Shown here piece by piece: positions 1 through 11,069 of a DNA stretch of 64,000 nucleotides. How positions within the stretch are numbered: position 1 is the stretch's first letter; every line of letters starts with the position of its first letter. Origin of the DNA: Girardinichthys multiradiatus (taxonomy: Eukaryota; Chordata; Actinopteri; Cyprinodontiformes; Goodeidae); assembly GCF_021462225.1 (NCBI RefSeq), contig NC_061812.1, positions 45,613,363-45,677,362 on the forward strand, written 5' to 3'. Under the pieces are notes generated by a model. It saw nothing but the letters and a program-made list of their open reading frames with translations, searched no databases and was not told where the DNA came from. The translations under genes were made by a program, and so were the position numbers.

Positions 1-695
1 CCACTGTCCCCACCTAAAAACATGGCAATATCATGCTGTGGGGATGCTTTTCCATGGCAGGTACAAGGAAGCTGATCAGACTCGATGCGAAGATTGATGG
101 AGCTAAATATAGGGTAAGACTAGAAGAAGGCCTGAGAGTTGAAACTGGGGTGGAGGTTCACCTTTCAGCAGAACAACCCTAAACGTACAGCCAGAGCTAC
201 AGTTGAATGGCTAAATTAAAGACAATGTTCTGGCTTATTTTAATTTAAAATCAGTCATCAAAGATGATCTATCACTGTTACTCTACTTAAAGCTTTCGCT
301 GTATTTTTAAAAATTATTTCACATGGTCTGTCTTAGCAATTCAGGTGTGATATAGAAGCAGTTTTGCTCTACAGAAAGAATATCTCTACACAGAATTCTA
401 ATTGTGTTATCGACTTTATTAAATCAAAAATGCATCTGGCATCAAAGTAGACAGGACACATTGCTATAATAGTAACCTGTGTTTGTATAATCTTCAACCA
501 TTTGGATTATTTGCATCAGTTTGTGGGTGTGTGGATGTGTGCGTATGTGTGTGTGAGTGGATGAGTTGAAAAAAAAAAGATTTTGTTATACTCTGTGTTG
601 GTCTGTTAGATAATATCCCAATAAAATCTATAGCAGTTTGTTGCTGTAAGATGACAAAATGTGAAAAAGCTCAAGGGATATTAATACTTTTCCCT
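1..695 (+). mobile_element. Decayed Tc1-like transposon, 3' half
   Basis: From about base 28 a plus-strand frame resembles the Tc1 transposase catalytic core: 'HGNIMLWGCFS' and then a glutamate-rich 'KYRVRLEEGLR' segment. It runs to the place where family members carry the second catalytic aspartate, but here that place reads 'SAEQP' and a stop. Bases 583-695 ('cccaataaaat', 'gacaaaatgtgaaaaag', 'ggatattaatacttt') match the usual 3' terminal inverted repeat of fish Tc1 relics. The 5' half lies outside the window. The copy is dead, with several stops and a lost catalytic residue. The family call is by motif recognition. Confidence 0.7.
521..566. repeat. Imperfect (TG)n microsatellite
   Basis: A TG-rich run interrupted by GGA and CG steps lies within the 3' part of the Tc1 relic, followed by an A9 run. 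It has no coding potential. Confidence 0.6.
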
Positions 696-1290
696 GTCAT
701 GCGTTGCAAATTCATTCAGCGAGCACCTTTTGGCCACATTAATGCATGTCATGGCTTAAATGCATTTTTCAGAAATGACGGATTTCCTCCCACCTGCGTT
801 TCTTCTTAATAACATGTATCTGCGTGGAGAAATTTGAGAGTCCGTAACCATATTAGGTGAATTATACCCTTCGTTGATCACCCATAACACCAATGATTAT
901 CATGTGCACGGCTCTAGAATCACAAATGTAAAGGCAAGCTCCCAGGCATTTGTTTTAATTGTCGCGCCATAATGATTAAGCGTAAATGTTATGTGGTTTG
1001 ACTTGGCTTTGGTAAGATGGATGGCCTCCAATGCTATCTGTTCTTTGAGTCAAGTCCTTGGCACCATAATGGTTCACTGCTGCTTACATTAACACTAAGC
1101 TGGAGGGCATGATTTCTGGGATCTCACCACCTTTTATTTCTCTCATGTGGAAACAATTGAATGTACAAGTCAACTTCTTCTCGTTGTCTGGAATGCATCC
1201 ATTGCCTCAGTCTGCACTGAACAATGTGTTTAATGTGTTAATTTACGTGTTAATTTTTCCCTCTTTCTGATTCCTTTTTGTTTGCTTTAG
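696..1290 (+). other. Contactin intron, 3' end
   Basis: This is unique, AT-rich intronic sequence with no gene. It ends in a polypyrimidine tract and acceptor ('tttgctttag') directly before the exon at 1291. Confidence 0.6.
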
Positions 1291-1466
1291 GTGGAAACTG
1301 AACGGTACAGAAGTAATTCCCAAAGCTGGATCTCACTACAGCCTTTCTGGAGGCAACCTCAGAATCAACCGTCTGAACAAAGACCAAGACGCTGGAACAT
1401 ATCAGTGCCTAGCCTCCAACTCCTTCGGGACCATAGTCAGCCGAGAGGCCAGTCTAACCTTTGCAT
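1291..1466 (+). CDS. Contactin-family exon: second half of first Ig domain
   Basis: Contactins are GPI-anchored neural cell-adhesion molecules of the Ig superfamily that act at axonal surfaces. The exon is flanked by an acceptor (ttgctttag) and a donor (gtgagt). It is 176 bp: one base, 58 codons and one base, so phase 1 in and out. The translation starts with the Ig-core tryptophan in 'WKLNGTEV'. It then has 'NLRIN', the F-strand motif 'DAGTYQC' with the disulphide cysteine, and '[11 protein letters not shown]', all of which are contactin Ig1 hallmarks. The wording is nearest contactin-4, then contactin-3 and -6. The frame is open with no damage, so this is a functional exon. The paralogue cannot be fixed from one and a half domains, so no symbol is given. 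Confidence 0.93.
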
Positions 1467-2568
1467 GTGAGTTTATTTTTTTTGCCTCTCTCTGGGCAAG
1501 CTTCTCTGGGTTCTGTGGCTTCAAAGAAAAAAGTAAAAATGGGCAGAGGGAAAAAAACACAGTTGCAACTGAGCCTAACAATGCAAACTGTTGTTTAAGA
1601 CATGATCAACATGCTGGGGGAGTTAATCCCTAGGGTGTCATTAGCTCTGTGTGCTGACTGGAGTTTACACTAGTCAATGCAGCAGATCAAATATCAGCCA
1701 ACAAAAAAGATGTGAAAGCATAAATCGAGTTTAGTAATTACAAGAACTGTCACTGGTGATCGTGGCTGCCACTAAAGAGCTTTTATTTATTTTTTAACAG
1801 AACTGCAGTTTCCTTTGGCTTTATGTCGCTTTACTCTGAATTTCATAGTGGGGTGCAAAACAGACCTCAAAGCAGAGGAAATATGATACATAAATGCAAC
1901 ATGTATCAAATGTTGCGTTGAGGCATGATCCGGGACAGCATTCTGATGGTGTGTTAACAGGAGGCTATGTTAATCAGACAGCTACAGGCACATCTCAGAG
2001 GGCATTTAGCGGGGCAGTGGTCTCTCTGTGTGGCTGAAAAACTACTACTAGCCTCCAATAAGCATGTTGCCAAGGGAACAATGAGCTCCAAAAGCAGAGC
2101 CTGAGCTTTGATGCCTTCCCTGTGCCGGGGAATCTCTCTGCTTTTATGTGAGATGGCTAGCTAACCAGTTAGCTTATTTTAACCTGACAAAACTGGCAAA
2201 ACTCTGATCCCAGATAAAAAAAAATAGGACAGGCAGAGGAAAAAAAAACAAACAATAAATCAAATGACATAAGAGTATCTACCATAAAATATCTGTTATT
2301 GGCTAGCCTGATTTTTACAGGTTGTTATGCTGGCTCCTGTAGCTTAGCTTGGTCCTGTCAACAGAGATCGAGGGTGCTCCTCCTATCCAAAACATGAATA
2401 AAAAAACAAAATATAAAAAGTGCAGCCTCTAAAGCAAGTTGTATGTGGAAAAAACAATTTCCCCTATTGAAAATATTGGAAATTAAAGTAACCCACAACC
2501 CACACGACCCCACCAGAACGCACACACACAATGACATTAAGTCTAAGCAAGATAGTCAATGATCCTAT
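1467..2568. other. Intronic sequence without gene
   Basis: AT-rich, with poly-A runs and a short CA stretch near 2519. I recognise nothing coding in either strand. Confidence 0.5.
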
Positions 2569-2914
2569 ATTCAATTCAATTCAAAAATACTTTATTAATC
2601 CCAAAGGGAAATTAAATGTTGTTGTAGCTCATTATGAGTGTTTCTTCAAAGAGCCGTTGTAGATGCTGATGGCTGTGGGCAGGAAGGATCTCCTGTAGCG
2701 CTCCGTCTTACAGCACATCTGAAGAAGCCTCTGACTGAAGACACTCTGTTGTTGTAGGACAGTCTCATGAAGAGGATGCTCAGGGTTCTCCATAATGTTC
2801 TTCATTTTATGAAGAATTCGTCTTTCCACAATGATCTCCAGAGGTTCCAAAGGAGTCCCCAGAACAGAGCCAGCTTTCTTTATCAGCTTGTTGAGCTTTT
2901 TTAAGTCCCTGGCT
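2569..2914 (-). mobile_element. LINE-A (L2-type) 3' fragment
   Basis: On the minus strand an open frame reads 'ARDLKKLNKLIKKAGSVLG' and continues to 'SIYNGSLKKHS'. This is the extreme C-terminus of the same reverse-transcriptase polyprotein found at 46039-48326 and 56878-63785. The 3' tail, seen as 'attcaattcaaaaatac' on plus, is the terminal motif shared by all copies. Homology stops at about 2913 ('ctggctg' against 'ctggctctg'). This is a strongly 5'-truncated insertion, as is usual for LINEs. Confidence 0.85.
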
Positions 2915-5308
2915 GAACAGCTATGCTGTTCACATGGCATCAAACATGCTCTGTCTGCTCAGGTGAGGATTCACTCACCTCAGAATGTCAAATGATTAAA
3001 GTGGCTCTGCCAGGATGTACATTCATATTCATGCAGCTAATAATTTTTTGACCACTTGGGAGCACCCATAAACTGTCTATGGAGTAATGAACTTTCACCC
3101 CGAGATGATTAGCTGATTATTAAGTATGGCAAAATAACTGTGATAGTAGCCTAATCTGTCCTGTTGTAATAGTGCTACGTATATATGGGGTGGATGAATA
3201 ATAAGTGCACACAAACTAGATAGACATGATAGAAATTTTCTTTCACAAAATGTTATTATTTTATGTTTATGCAATGCTTTCATGTGTGTTATTTGCCATA
3301 ACACACATTGCAAAAGAAATTAAACAGCATTACTGCAGGTAAGGCACAAAACTAACTAAACACTGGCAACTTGCTGATTATCTGCTTTCCTCTCACCTGT
3401 CATTCCCTTGTAGTGTAATAAGACAGAGCCATAACATTTTAACTGACTGGGACAATGTTTGTGTGTTTCAGAGATGCACTTTGTTGCAAAGATGAGGTAA
3501 AGGCTATGCTCAAATTTGGTGGATATACATTTTCGATCAGGTAAAAGAGGTTAGAAACTGAAGCTTAATAGCAATTTAGTTGAACAGATCTGAAAGCATT
3601 AAAAACAATAGTACTTAGATGCAGAATCAGCATTCTCAAGCTCTTTTATGCTAATGTTTGACCAACATGTTGACAGATTGTTTGACTGGTCCTGGGGATT
3701 TTAACTGACAGCCCCGAGACTTCATATTCCTGAAGCATCAGTGAGTCAATAACTCCCCACAGTTTGTGATCATTATTGGCTGGGTGAATTGATGACATTC
3801 CCAGCAAATGACTGATAACTACTCAGATTAGATTCTGAGGTTTAGCATTTGGAGACAAGGCCACCAATCTGTCTCAGGCTGTTTGTTTGGCCCCCTGGAG
3901 CTGTAGAAAGTCAATCCATGATCCGATTCTGCTGGTGGATTTCCACTGTGATGGGATGACAGTTCCATCAATTGTTGGGCTCTGACCTTACCAGTCTACA
4001 GTTGCTGTCACAGAGTCGGGGGTGGTGCACTGTATGACTGGGTGTCATCTATCTTCTTTATTACTCATGGAATAGCTTAATTAACTCCACGCCATGATTG
4101 AATGGTGAGGACCCAAGTGAATAATTTAAAGGCTGGCTGATATTTCTGGAGTGTCATGTATTTATTTAATGAAGTTTAAAGGAATACCAGACAACAAATC
4201 CCTAAAAGAGCCATACGGTAGTTTTAAACTAGCACAGCTTTTCATTATTCACTTGTGTTTGCTCAGAATGGACCAAGAAACTTATCCGCATAAGTTTCAG
4301 CAGTTGTTTAATTTGACCTTTGCTGAAAAGACCCACGCGTACTTGAAGGCTTGAAGTGAAACATTGGGGCAAAATGACATTTTAAGAACTGTTTAGGGAC
4401 TCTGAAAAGTATTTGATTCACAGACTCAAGCAAGATAATAAAAAAAAACACCTGCTAAATTTAAGAGTTTTCCAGTGCTTATTGTATGGAATTATCCTCT
4501 AAATATCTTTTTTGCTGCTCTGTTCTTCTTAAAATAACACAAGCTGATATTAGCTGATCATATGTAATTAGTTAGACTTTCTGCTTACGTAGAACTATGT
4601 AAGCAGAAAGCTGCATAACAGATATACTGCTCGTAGCATGTCAGCTATAGTTGGTGAATATGCTAATCATGAGTAACTGGTAGTTCTCCTTTAGCTTCCA
4701 TATCATGATTGCCTGTATTTTTTGCAAGAAAAAACATTCATAAACAGCTAAATTTGGTTTTGTAAGCGATGAAAAATGCAGTAGCCTTGTTGAAGCCAGC
4801 TAACTAACAGAGTGCAGCAATAGATGAAGGAGGGGAATAGCTGTGGTACAGCGTGCCCCTGCAGCTGGAGAAAAAGCATGACATAGAAGGTAAGCAGTTT
4901 TGAAACCATAACCTTTTAATAAGCTTGGTATACACTGACACTGCTAGCCGGTCCATGCCTAGTTCTTAGTGCTGGTGCAGCTTTTTTTTTTGACAAAGAA
5001 CAGTGATAAATTGCCAGTTGTTTAGCAAAAAGTGTGTGTGTTTGGATAAAGGATGTAAAAATCTCTGTGTTCTATGGTCTCAGGATTGGGCGAATTAAAA
5101 GAAATGCTTAACGATTGGCTGATCTCAGGATGGAAGACGTGATTTTTATGTTTCTTTTAATAACTGTAATTTTAATAATAAGTGTAGCAGCTCAAAATAC
5201 ATGTTGCAGAATTTAAAATGCAAATTAAATTTCACTTTAAATTTCACTTTAACAAACATTTATCAGTTATCTACAAAGTGTGTTGCATAAATGAACACAC
5301 TGCTGACA
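2915..5308. other. Intronic sequence, no gene seen
   Basis: Several short open frames occur here, but none has recognisable motifs. One strong hairpin lies at 4577-4610 (listed separately). The rest is AT-rich spacer. Confidence 0.5.
4577..4610. repeat. Near-perfect inverted repeat, 16-bp arms
   Basis: CTTTCTGCTTACGTAG and CTATGTAAGCAGAAAG are inverted with a 2-base centre. The single mismatch would be a G-U pair in RNA. The arms do not belong to any element recognised nearby. Confidence 0.7.
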
Positions 5309-5310
5309 TA

Positions 5311-6566
5311 CAGGGGTTGGACAATGAAACTGAAACACCTGTCATTTTAGTGTGGGAGGTTTCATGGCTAAATTGGACCAGCCTGGTAGCCAGTCTTCAT
5401 TGATTGCACATTGCACCAGTAAGAGCAGAGTGTGAAGGTTCAATTAGCAGGGTAAGAGCACAGTTTTGCTCAAAATATTGAAATGCACACAACATTATGG
5501 GTGACATACCAGAGTTCAAAAGAGTACAAATTGTTGGTGCACGTCTTGCTGGCACATCTGTGACCAAGACAGCAAGTCTTTGTGATGTATCAAGAGCCAC
5601 GGTATCCAGAGTAATGTCAGCATACCACCAAGCAGGACGAACCACATCCAACAGGATTAACTGTGGATGCAAGAGGAAGCTGTCTGAAGGGATGTTCGGG
5701 TGCTAACCCGGATTGTATCAAAAAAACATAAAACCACTGCTGCCCAAATCACAGCAGAATCAAATGTGCACCTCAACTCTCCTGTTTCCACCAGAACTGT
5801 CCGTCGGGAGCTCCACAGGGTCAATATACACGGCCGGGCTGCTATAGCCAAACCTTTGGTCACTCATTCCAATGCCAAATGGTGCAAGGAGCACAAATCT
5901 TGGGTTGTGGACAATGTGAAACATGTATTGTTCTCTGATGAGTCCACCTTTACTGTTTTCCCCACATCCGGGAGAGTTACGGTGTGGAGAAGCCCCAAAT
6001 AAGTGTACCACGCAGACTGTTGCATGCCCAGAGTGAAGCATGGGGGTGGATCAGTGATGGTTTGGGCTGCCATATCATGGCATTCCCTTGGCTCAATACT
6101 TGTGCTAGATGGGCGCATCACTGCCAAGGACTACCGAACCATTCTTGAGGACCATGTGCATCCAATGGTTCAAACATTGTATCCTGAAGGCGGTGCCGTG
6201 TATCAGGATGACAATGCACCAATACACACAGCAAGACTGGTGAAAGATTGGTTTGATGAACATGAAAGCGAAGTTGAACATCTCCCATGGCCTGCACAGT
6301 AACCAGATCTAAATATTTTTGAGCCACTTTGGGGTGTTTTGGAGGAGCAAGTCTGGAAACGTTTTCCTCCACCACTATCACGTAGTGACCTGGCCACTAT
6401 CCTGCAAGAAGAATGGCTTAAAATCCCTCTGACCACTGTGCAGGCCTTGTATATGTCATTCCAAAGACGTATTGACGCTGTATTGCCGCAAAAGGAGGCC
6501 CTACACCATACTAATAAATTATTGTGGTCTAAAACCAGGTGTTTCAGTTTCATTGTCTAACCCCTG
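5311..6566 (+). mobile_element. Tc1-like transposon, family Tc1-2, copy A
   Basis: Termini are 'caggggttggacaatgaaac' on the left and its inverse (gtttcattgtctaacccctg) on the right. Both are directly flanked by TA (5309-5310 and 6567-6568), the Tc1/mariner target duplication. Length is 1,256 bp. It carries one transposase gene in plus orientation, broken by a frameshift and two stops. A second copy in opposite orientation is at 11721-12967. Confidence 0.93.
5497..6560 (+). pseudogene. Tc1-like transposase (Tc1-2 A), disrupted
   Basis: A Tc1 transposase binds the terminal repeats with paired-like HTH domains and cuts DNA with a DD34E core. The frame opens at ATG 5497 ('MGDIPEFKRVQIVGARLAG') with an HTH ('TASLCDVSRATVSRVMSAY'). 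A 1-bp loss near 5690, judged against copy B, shifts it to the frame of 5700-6560. There I see 'LFSDESTF' (first D), 'KHGGGSVMVWAAIS' and 'YQDDNAPIHTA' (second D). A stop at 6001-6003 falls where copy B has Glu. A second stop at about 6301 sits just before 'PDLNIFEPLWG' (E). The catalytic residues are present but the gene is inactive. Confidence 0.92.
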
Positions 6567-6568
6567 TA

Positions 6569-7065
6569 TATCACTTTATGTAATGAACACTAGCTGGTGG
6601 GTCGACTTCGCCTAAACACAATGTTTGAGCTTTCATTGTAGTTCCTGTGTGGTGTAAGCTGAGCTAGCAGGGAACTAGCTTGCATTAAGCATACGCGTTT
6701 TTGCCGCCTGGGCTGTGTGGAGCTGTAGGGGCGACACATCAATGGGGACCGATGTAAAACAACCAAGGTCTGTGTCTACTGGCGGGAGTGTGAGTTCATC
6801 TGTCGTGTGTCTGCGCACCAGTGCGCAACTCCGCAGCGAGTGATACAGAGAGCAGAAGATGTAGGGACATACCCATGCAGAGGCAGAAATGAAAGAAAGA
6901 TAAAACTGTTTTACAGAGGCAATGTAAACATTAATGACTTCTGTTGTGATCTACACTATTTAGAAAATATATTTTATATAATTATTAACTTGACCGTCAA
7001 AGGGGGGCGGAGGGGGTCTTTGAAGGGCTGGGTTGCCCCTCCAATATAATAACAGGGAAAACACT
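6569..7065. other. Possible decayed hAT-like sequence
   Basis: This stretch is GC-richer than its surroundings. It ends in a G-rich run and 'cagggaaaacactg' (7051-7064), which resembles the inverted terminus of many fish hAT elements (CAGTGTTTTCCC). I found no matching left end, so the assignment is weak. The short open frames have no recognisable domain. Confidence 0.25.
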
Positions 7066-8499
7066 GGTGGGCAATTATTTACCTAAGGCACATCAGAGTG
7101 GTGTGATGGGGGTGCAAGAAACAAGAGATGGAAATAGTATTTAGTGAATCCTGGGTTGGGTTAAGTTATAGATTACATAAAATAAGATTTTTTTCTTTAC
7201 AGCTCCTGTGAGTGTTCTCCAACTATTTCTGAAATTCACTCCTTTAACAGAAGTGAGGTTTGAGCACCACTTCTGCCTCTCTCTGGTAAAGATCAAAATC
7301 TTTTGCTGGTAATGAGCTCTACGCAAAATAGGAACGTGATTTTGACATAAGACTGAGCCTCCTCACACCTCTAATAAGCCAAGCGGTGAACTGGAGCTGT
7401 GTAAGTCAAAATTTAAGTCTGATAAAACATTGAAAATGCATTTCTGCCGTGTTTGGAAAACTGCCAAATATTTAATCTGATCCTAATCTAGCATCTGTTG
7501 AAGCAATATGGGCTGTAAACCATCTTTGAGGATGAGGTCATCACATGTGGATGAAGTGATTTAAGAATTTATTTCGTAAAAATGCTGCATATGTACTGCT
7601 ACCTTGTGCACTGAGATTTCTTTAAAAATAATAGAAACATTGCACACTGACTGCATCCAAACATGTATAAGCCCTCATGGAACAGTGGATATGCTTATTA
7701 TGTTTTATTGTGTAATTTGCAGCTGATTGTTTTGATTGGCTGTTGAATGAACTAACAATATTGCCAAGCATAAATGCTTGACATTTTTTGACCACAACAG
7801 GTCAATGAAACGAAACACATTGATTCATTTATTTCTTCCTAGAGGTGCACTTGTCAGAGACTTCCTGATTTCTGATATCTATATTTATTTTTGTTTAAAC
7901 TGGACCTATCAATACCGCTTTTGGTCAAATCTGAACCTTAATTGAAAGCATGTAATACATGTCTTTCTTGCCTTCTTGCCACTGTTTATATTAGATCAGA
8001 GGTGATGTTATGTCCTGCCAGTGAGAGAGCAGTTGTTGGAAAGCATGGTTTTACTATTTTATGAACACAAAATCATTGGGAATTGATATTTTAAACCAGA
8101 GGTTGCACTAGACTTTACTTACTCTGTCATTTTTCTTTTTCTCTGTCATAAAATCCTGTCATAATCTATTTTTACCAGTCAGTTCATTTTTTTAAAATGA
8201 TAAGTAAACATTCAATTGCATTTATTTTCATTCATTTTAATTTCTGCATGTTTGTGCATTCTCGGACAAATCCATTTCTCATATTGGCTTTTTTAAACAT
8301 GTCAAAGAAAATCTTTCCATTTTCCCTCCTCATGCAGAACAACTCCTGCTTCCACTAAACTCTGTACTCCCACCTAACCTCCTTGCTTCCGCATGCTCGC
8401 TCTGCAGTTACCGAGGGCTAATTACTTGTTTGTTCTCCATTTCCACTGCATCAGTCCCTCTTTTGTTTTACCTCTTTTATCAACACCATCGTCATTATT
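7066..8499. other. Intronic sequence, no gene seen
   Basis: AT-rich unique sequence with no coding, RNA or repeat signal that I recognise. Confidence 0.5.
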
Positions 8500-8570
8500 T
8501 ATGGCGGACAGATCCTGACAAAATTAAAAATAAAAGCAAAAATATATATATATTTTGTTTTTCAATTTCC

Positions 8571-8790
8571 TTAGACATGCATTTTCATCAAGAAATGTAT
8601 ATATTTTCTTTTTCCTTTTCCTTACACATGCGTTTTCATCAAGAAATGTATATATTTTGTTTTTCCTTTTTCTTACACATGCGTTTTCATCAAGAAATGT
8701 ACATATTTTCTTTTTCCTTTTCCTTAGACATGTGTTTTCATCAAGAAATGTGAATATTTTTTTTTCTTTTTCCTTACAAATGCCTTTGTT
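8571..8790 (+). repeat. Subterminal tandem repeats, ~50-bp unit
   Basis: Four direct units each contain 'TTTTCATCAAGAAATG' (near 8583, 8633, 8683 and 8734), separated by pyrimidine-rich spacers (ttttccttttccttacacatg). The right arm has four units in inverse (18660-18860). The inner 5' copy has a single unit near 9453. Repeated subterminal motifs are commonly transposase binding sites; that role is inferred here. Confidence 0.8.
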
Positions 8791-8829
8791 CTTTTTACAT
8801 TTCCTCGTCTCTTTTTTCCTTTACCGTAT

Positions 8830-9147
8830 GCATTTCTGCTTCATTATGCAAATGAGGAGGGGTGCTGCCTTCTTCTCTCCAGCTCCTCTACTATTGGTCA
8901 ATAAAAAGGAAGAAGGAGGATCCATGTGCAGGCCGAGTGTGTATCCCAATTCAGGGGCTGGATCCTTCCAAGTCCGTACTTGCGGGCCGATTACGTCACC
9001 GCGCCGGGCGGAAGGTCTGTCAGATGCTGCCGACAAAAGTGTCTTTCTTTTGCCCGATTTGAAGGATGAGTTGTGAGTATCCTTCGCGGTCCATCTTTTC
9101 CCATGATTCATTGCGGGTCGAAGCGGTTTGGTCAAACAGGGGCTGCC
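8830..9147 (+). promoter_or_regulatory. Putative promoter/5' UTR of Myb/SANT gene, outer copy
   Basis: GC-rich block upstream of the exon-1 ATG. It has an octamer ATGCAAAT (8846-8853) and an inverted CCAAT box (ATTGG, 8893-8897). The same arrangement recurs in the inner copy (9566-9573 and 9610-9614) and in the right arm. The promoter role is inferred from position and motifs. Confidence 0.45.
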
Positions 9148-9172
9148 ATGGCAGACCACAGTGGCAAAAGCT
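9148..9172 (+). pseudogene. Exon 1 of Myb/SANT gene, outer copy, donor lost
   Basis: ATG followed by codons for M-A-D-H-S-G-K-S and one extra base. In the inner copy the next bases are GTGAGT, a good donor. Here the 'GT' is missing (ctgagtaaat), so normal splicing to the next exon is not expected. The right arm has the same loss. Confidence 0.6.
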
Positions 9173-9374
9173 GAGTAAATTGTGAAAAATTACACTTTTT
9201 GTGACACAAATGAACTTTTACAATGTTTTTAGCGCGGGAATATAACTGTGTAGACGTAAAAAATCTGCTTGATTTATCAAGACATCGCTTAATTTCAAAC
9301 GTGCTCCTACGTGTTCGGAGTTTGCCTCTTCCACCGTAGTAACTGCCGGTTTGCTTCGCCAGCCCTAACGGGTA

Positions 9375-10080
9375 TGGAGGACCGATCCTGACAAAATTAA
9401 AAATAAAAGCAGAAATATATATATTTTGTTTTTCCTTTTCCTTACACATGCGTTTTCATCAGGAAATGTAAATGTTTTCTTTTTCCTTTTCCTTACACAT
9501 GCCTTTGTTCTTTTTACATTTCCTTGTCTCTCTTTTTCCTTTACCGTATGCATTTCTGCTTCATTATGCAAATGAGGAGGGCTGCCTTCTTTTCTCCAGC
9601 TCCTCTCCTATTGGTCAATATACAGGAAGGAGGAGGATTCATGTGCAGGCCAAGGGTGTGTCCCAGTTCAGGGGCTGGATCCTTCCAAGTCCGTACTTGC
9701 GGGCTGATTACGTCACAGCGTGGCGCGGAAGGTCTCTGAAATGCGGCCGACAAAAGTGTCCTTCTTTTGCCCGATTTGAAGGATGAGTTGTGAGTATCCT
9801 TCGCGGTCCATCATTCCCCATGATTCATTGCGGGTCGAAGCGGTTTGATCAAACAGGGGCAGCCATGGCGGACCAAAGTGGCAAAAGCTGTGAGTAAACT
9901 GTGAAAAATTACACTTTCTGTGATACAAATGAACTTATACAATGTATTTAATGCGGGAATATAACTGGGTAGACGTAAAAAATCTGCTTGATTCATTAAG
10001 ACATCGCTTAATTTCAAATGTGCTCCGACGTGTTCGGAGATTTCCGCTCCCACCGTAGTGGGCTAGCCCTAACGGCGGTG
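9375..10080 (+). repeat. Second copy of the element's 5' region inside the left arm
   Basis: 'TATGGAGGACCGATCCTGAC' restarts at 9373, directly after the outer copy breaks off within 'gccagccctaacgg'. The segment repeats terminus, short subterminal region, promoter block and exon 1. It then runs on into the shared intron, where the right arm is also continuous. It is either a tandem duplication or a nested insertion. Confidence 0.8.
9865..9889 (+). CDS. Exon 1 of Myb/SANT gene, inner copy, donor intact
   Basis: ATG GCG GAC CAA AGT GGC AAA AGC T is followed by the donor GTGAGT at 9890. The trailing T would join 'GG' of exon A (kept only in the right arm) to give Trp. That is the expected first tryptophan of a Myb/SANT-like domain. 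Exon A is deleted in this arm, so the local gene cannot make the full domain. 'CDS' here means an intact exon, not a working gene. Confidence 0.55.
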
Positions 10081-10529
10081 GGGCGAGCTAGCCCGGTAGG
10101 ACTGTCGGCCCTGAGCTCCTGCTGCCAGTCATCACAGTGAATGTTAAACCCAAGTGATTTCTAACAATTTATGTTAGTATTATATAATACAATGTTAGTA
10201 TTATTTTAATTTATTGTGTCATTTGTTCATGTAAGTCGATTTGACATTGCAGGTGATATTAAAGTTAACCTGAATAAATGGACAATTTTATTTAATACTA
10301 CCGTATCGCTGGAGAGTGTGAATAAGAATAAATAAGCTTTTAAATATTCATTTTTGATGAAGAAATTTGCTATATGTGTTTTTAAAAGTATATTTGTAAT
10401 TCAGCTAGCATTATAATTCGTGATTCCAGGTACAGTTTCAAAAACTCCTACCTTTCTAACTTTCATAAATATCCATCCATTGATTAACATATTTCTTTTG
10501 GTTTTCCCTCTTTCCTTTTGCTTGTTTAG

Positions 10530-10618
10530 GACAATTCTGGAGAAGATGGGCCAATAGGGGAAGGTCACCCCCTTGAAGGCCCCAAAAAAAGTGGGACAAT
10601 ATGAAAAAGAAATATAAA
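10530..10618 (+). pseudogene. Exon B of Myb/SANT gene, left arm, broken
   Basis: Flanked by acceptor 'cttgtttag' and donor 'gtatgt'. It aligns with the 88-bp exon of the right arm but is 89 bp: one extra C in 'ccccaaaaaaa' shifts the frame. A TAG also replaces the CAG after 'ggccaa'. This copy is inactive. Confidence 0.75.
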
Positions 10619-10730
10619 GTATGTTCAGAAGTTCTCATGTCACACACAAATAAAAACAAATATTTCTAAAAGTCTTATTGGTTTCTTTGTTTAGTCAACT
10701 CTTTTTTTTTTTTCTTCCTTCTAACTTTAG

Positions 10731-11069
10731 GATTGCAAGTATCCAGGGTCTGGAGAGGGAGTCAGTGAAAAGCCCACTGCTGCTTCTTGGCCCTGGTTTG
10801 TCCTTATGGATGAGGTGTTGGGACATAGGTCTTCCACAACACCTCCTGTCCTAATTGCCTCCATCCCTGAGGACACTCCAGGGCCAAGCGGAGCGGTGGG
10901 CAACCAGACGGAGAAGGAAGACAGTGAGCCAGCAGAAAGGGGTCAGAAAAGAAAGAGGGACGATGATGGATTTGATCAGGGAGGACATGAGGGCACAGAG
11001 AATGGACAGACTGTTTTCCATCTTAGAAAGAATGGTAACGAAATAAGGTGCTATATCAGAAATAAATAA
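10731..11069 (+). pseudogene. Exon C of Myb/SANT gene, left arm
   Basis: Acceptor 'aactttag', then a frame containing 'TWPWFVLMDEVLG'-like sequence (here S-W-P-W), 'PPVLIASIPEDTPGPS' and a basic stretch 'KRKRDDDG'. This is the linker typical of fish Myb/SANT-like proteins encoded by DNA transposons. The frame then departs from the family. The usual C-terminal helix ('DLIREDMRAQRMDRLF') is in the next frame (stop at 11046). The right arm shows the same frame break. Polyadenylation-like AATAAA sites follow at about 11062. Confidence 0.7.

Noticed and set aside
8571..8790. CRISPR-like array
   Set aside because: Regular ~50-bp repeats are pyrimidine-rich and degenerate, with near-identical spacers. 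They are transposon subterminal repeats in a eukaryotic intron.
8430..9076. Phe/Ser-rich repetitive proteins of 107 and 173 codons
   Set aside because: Translation of subterminal repeats and promoter block. No splice or domain support, and the real gene starts at the exon-1 ATG downstream.
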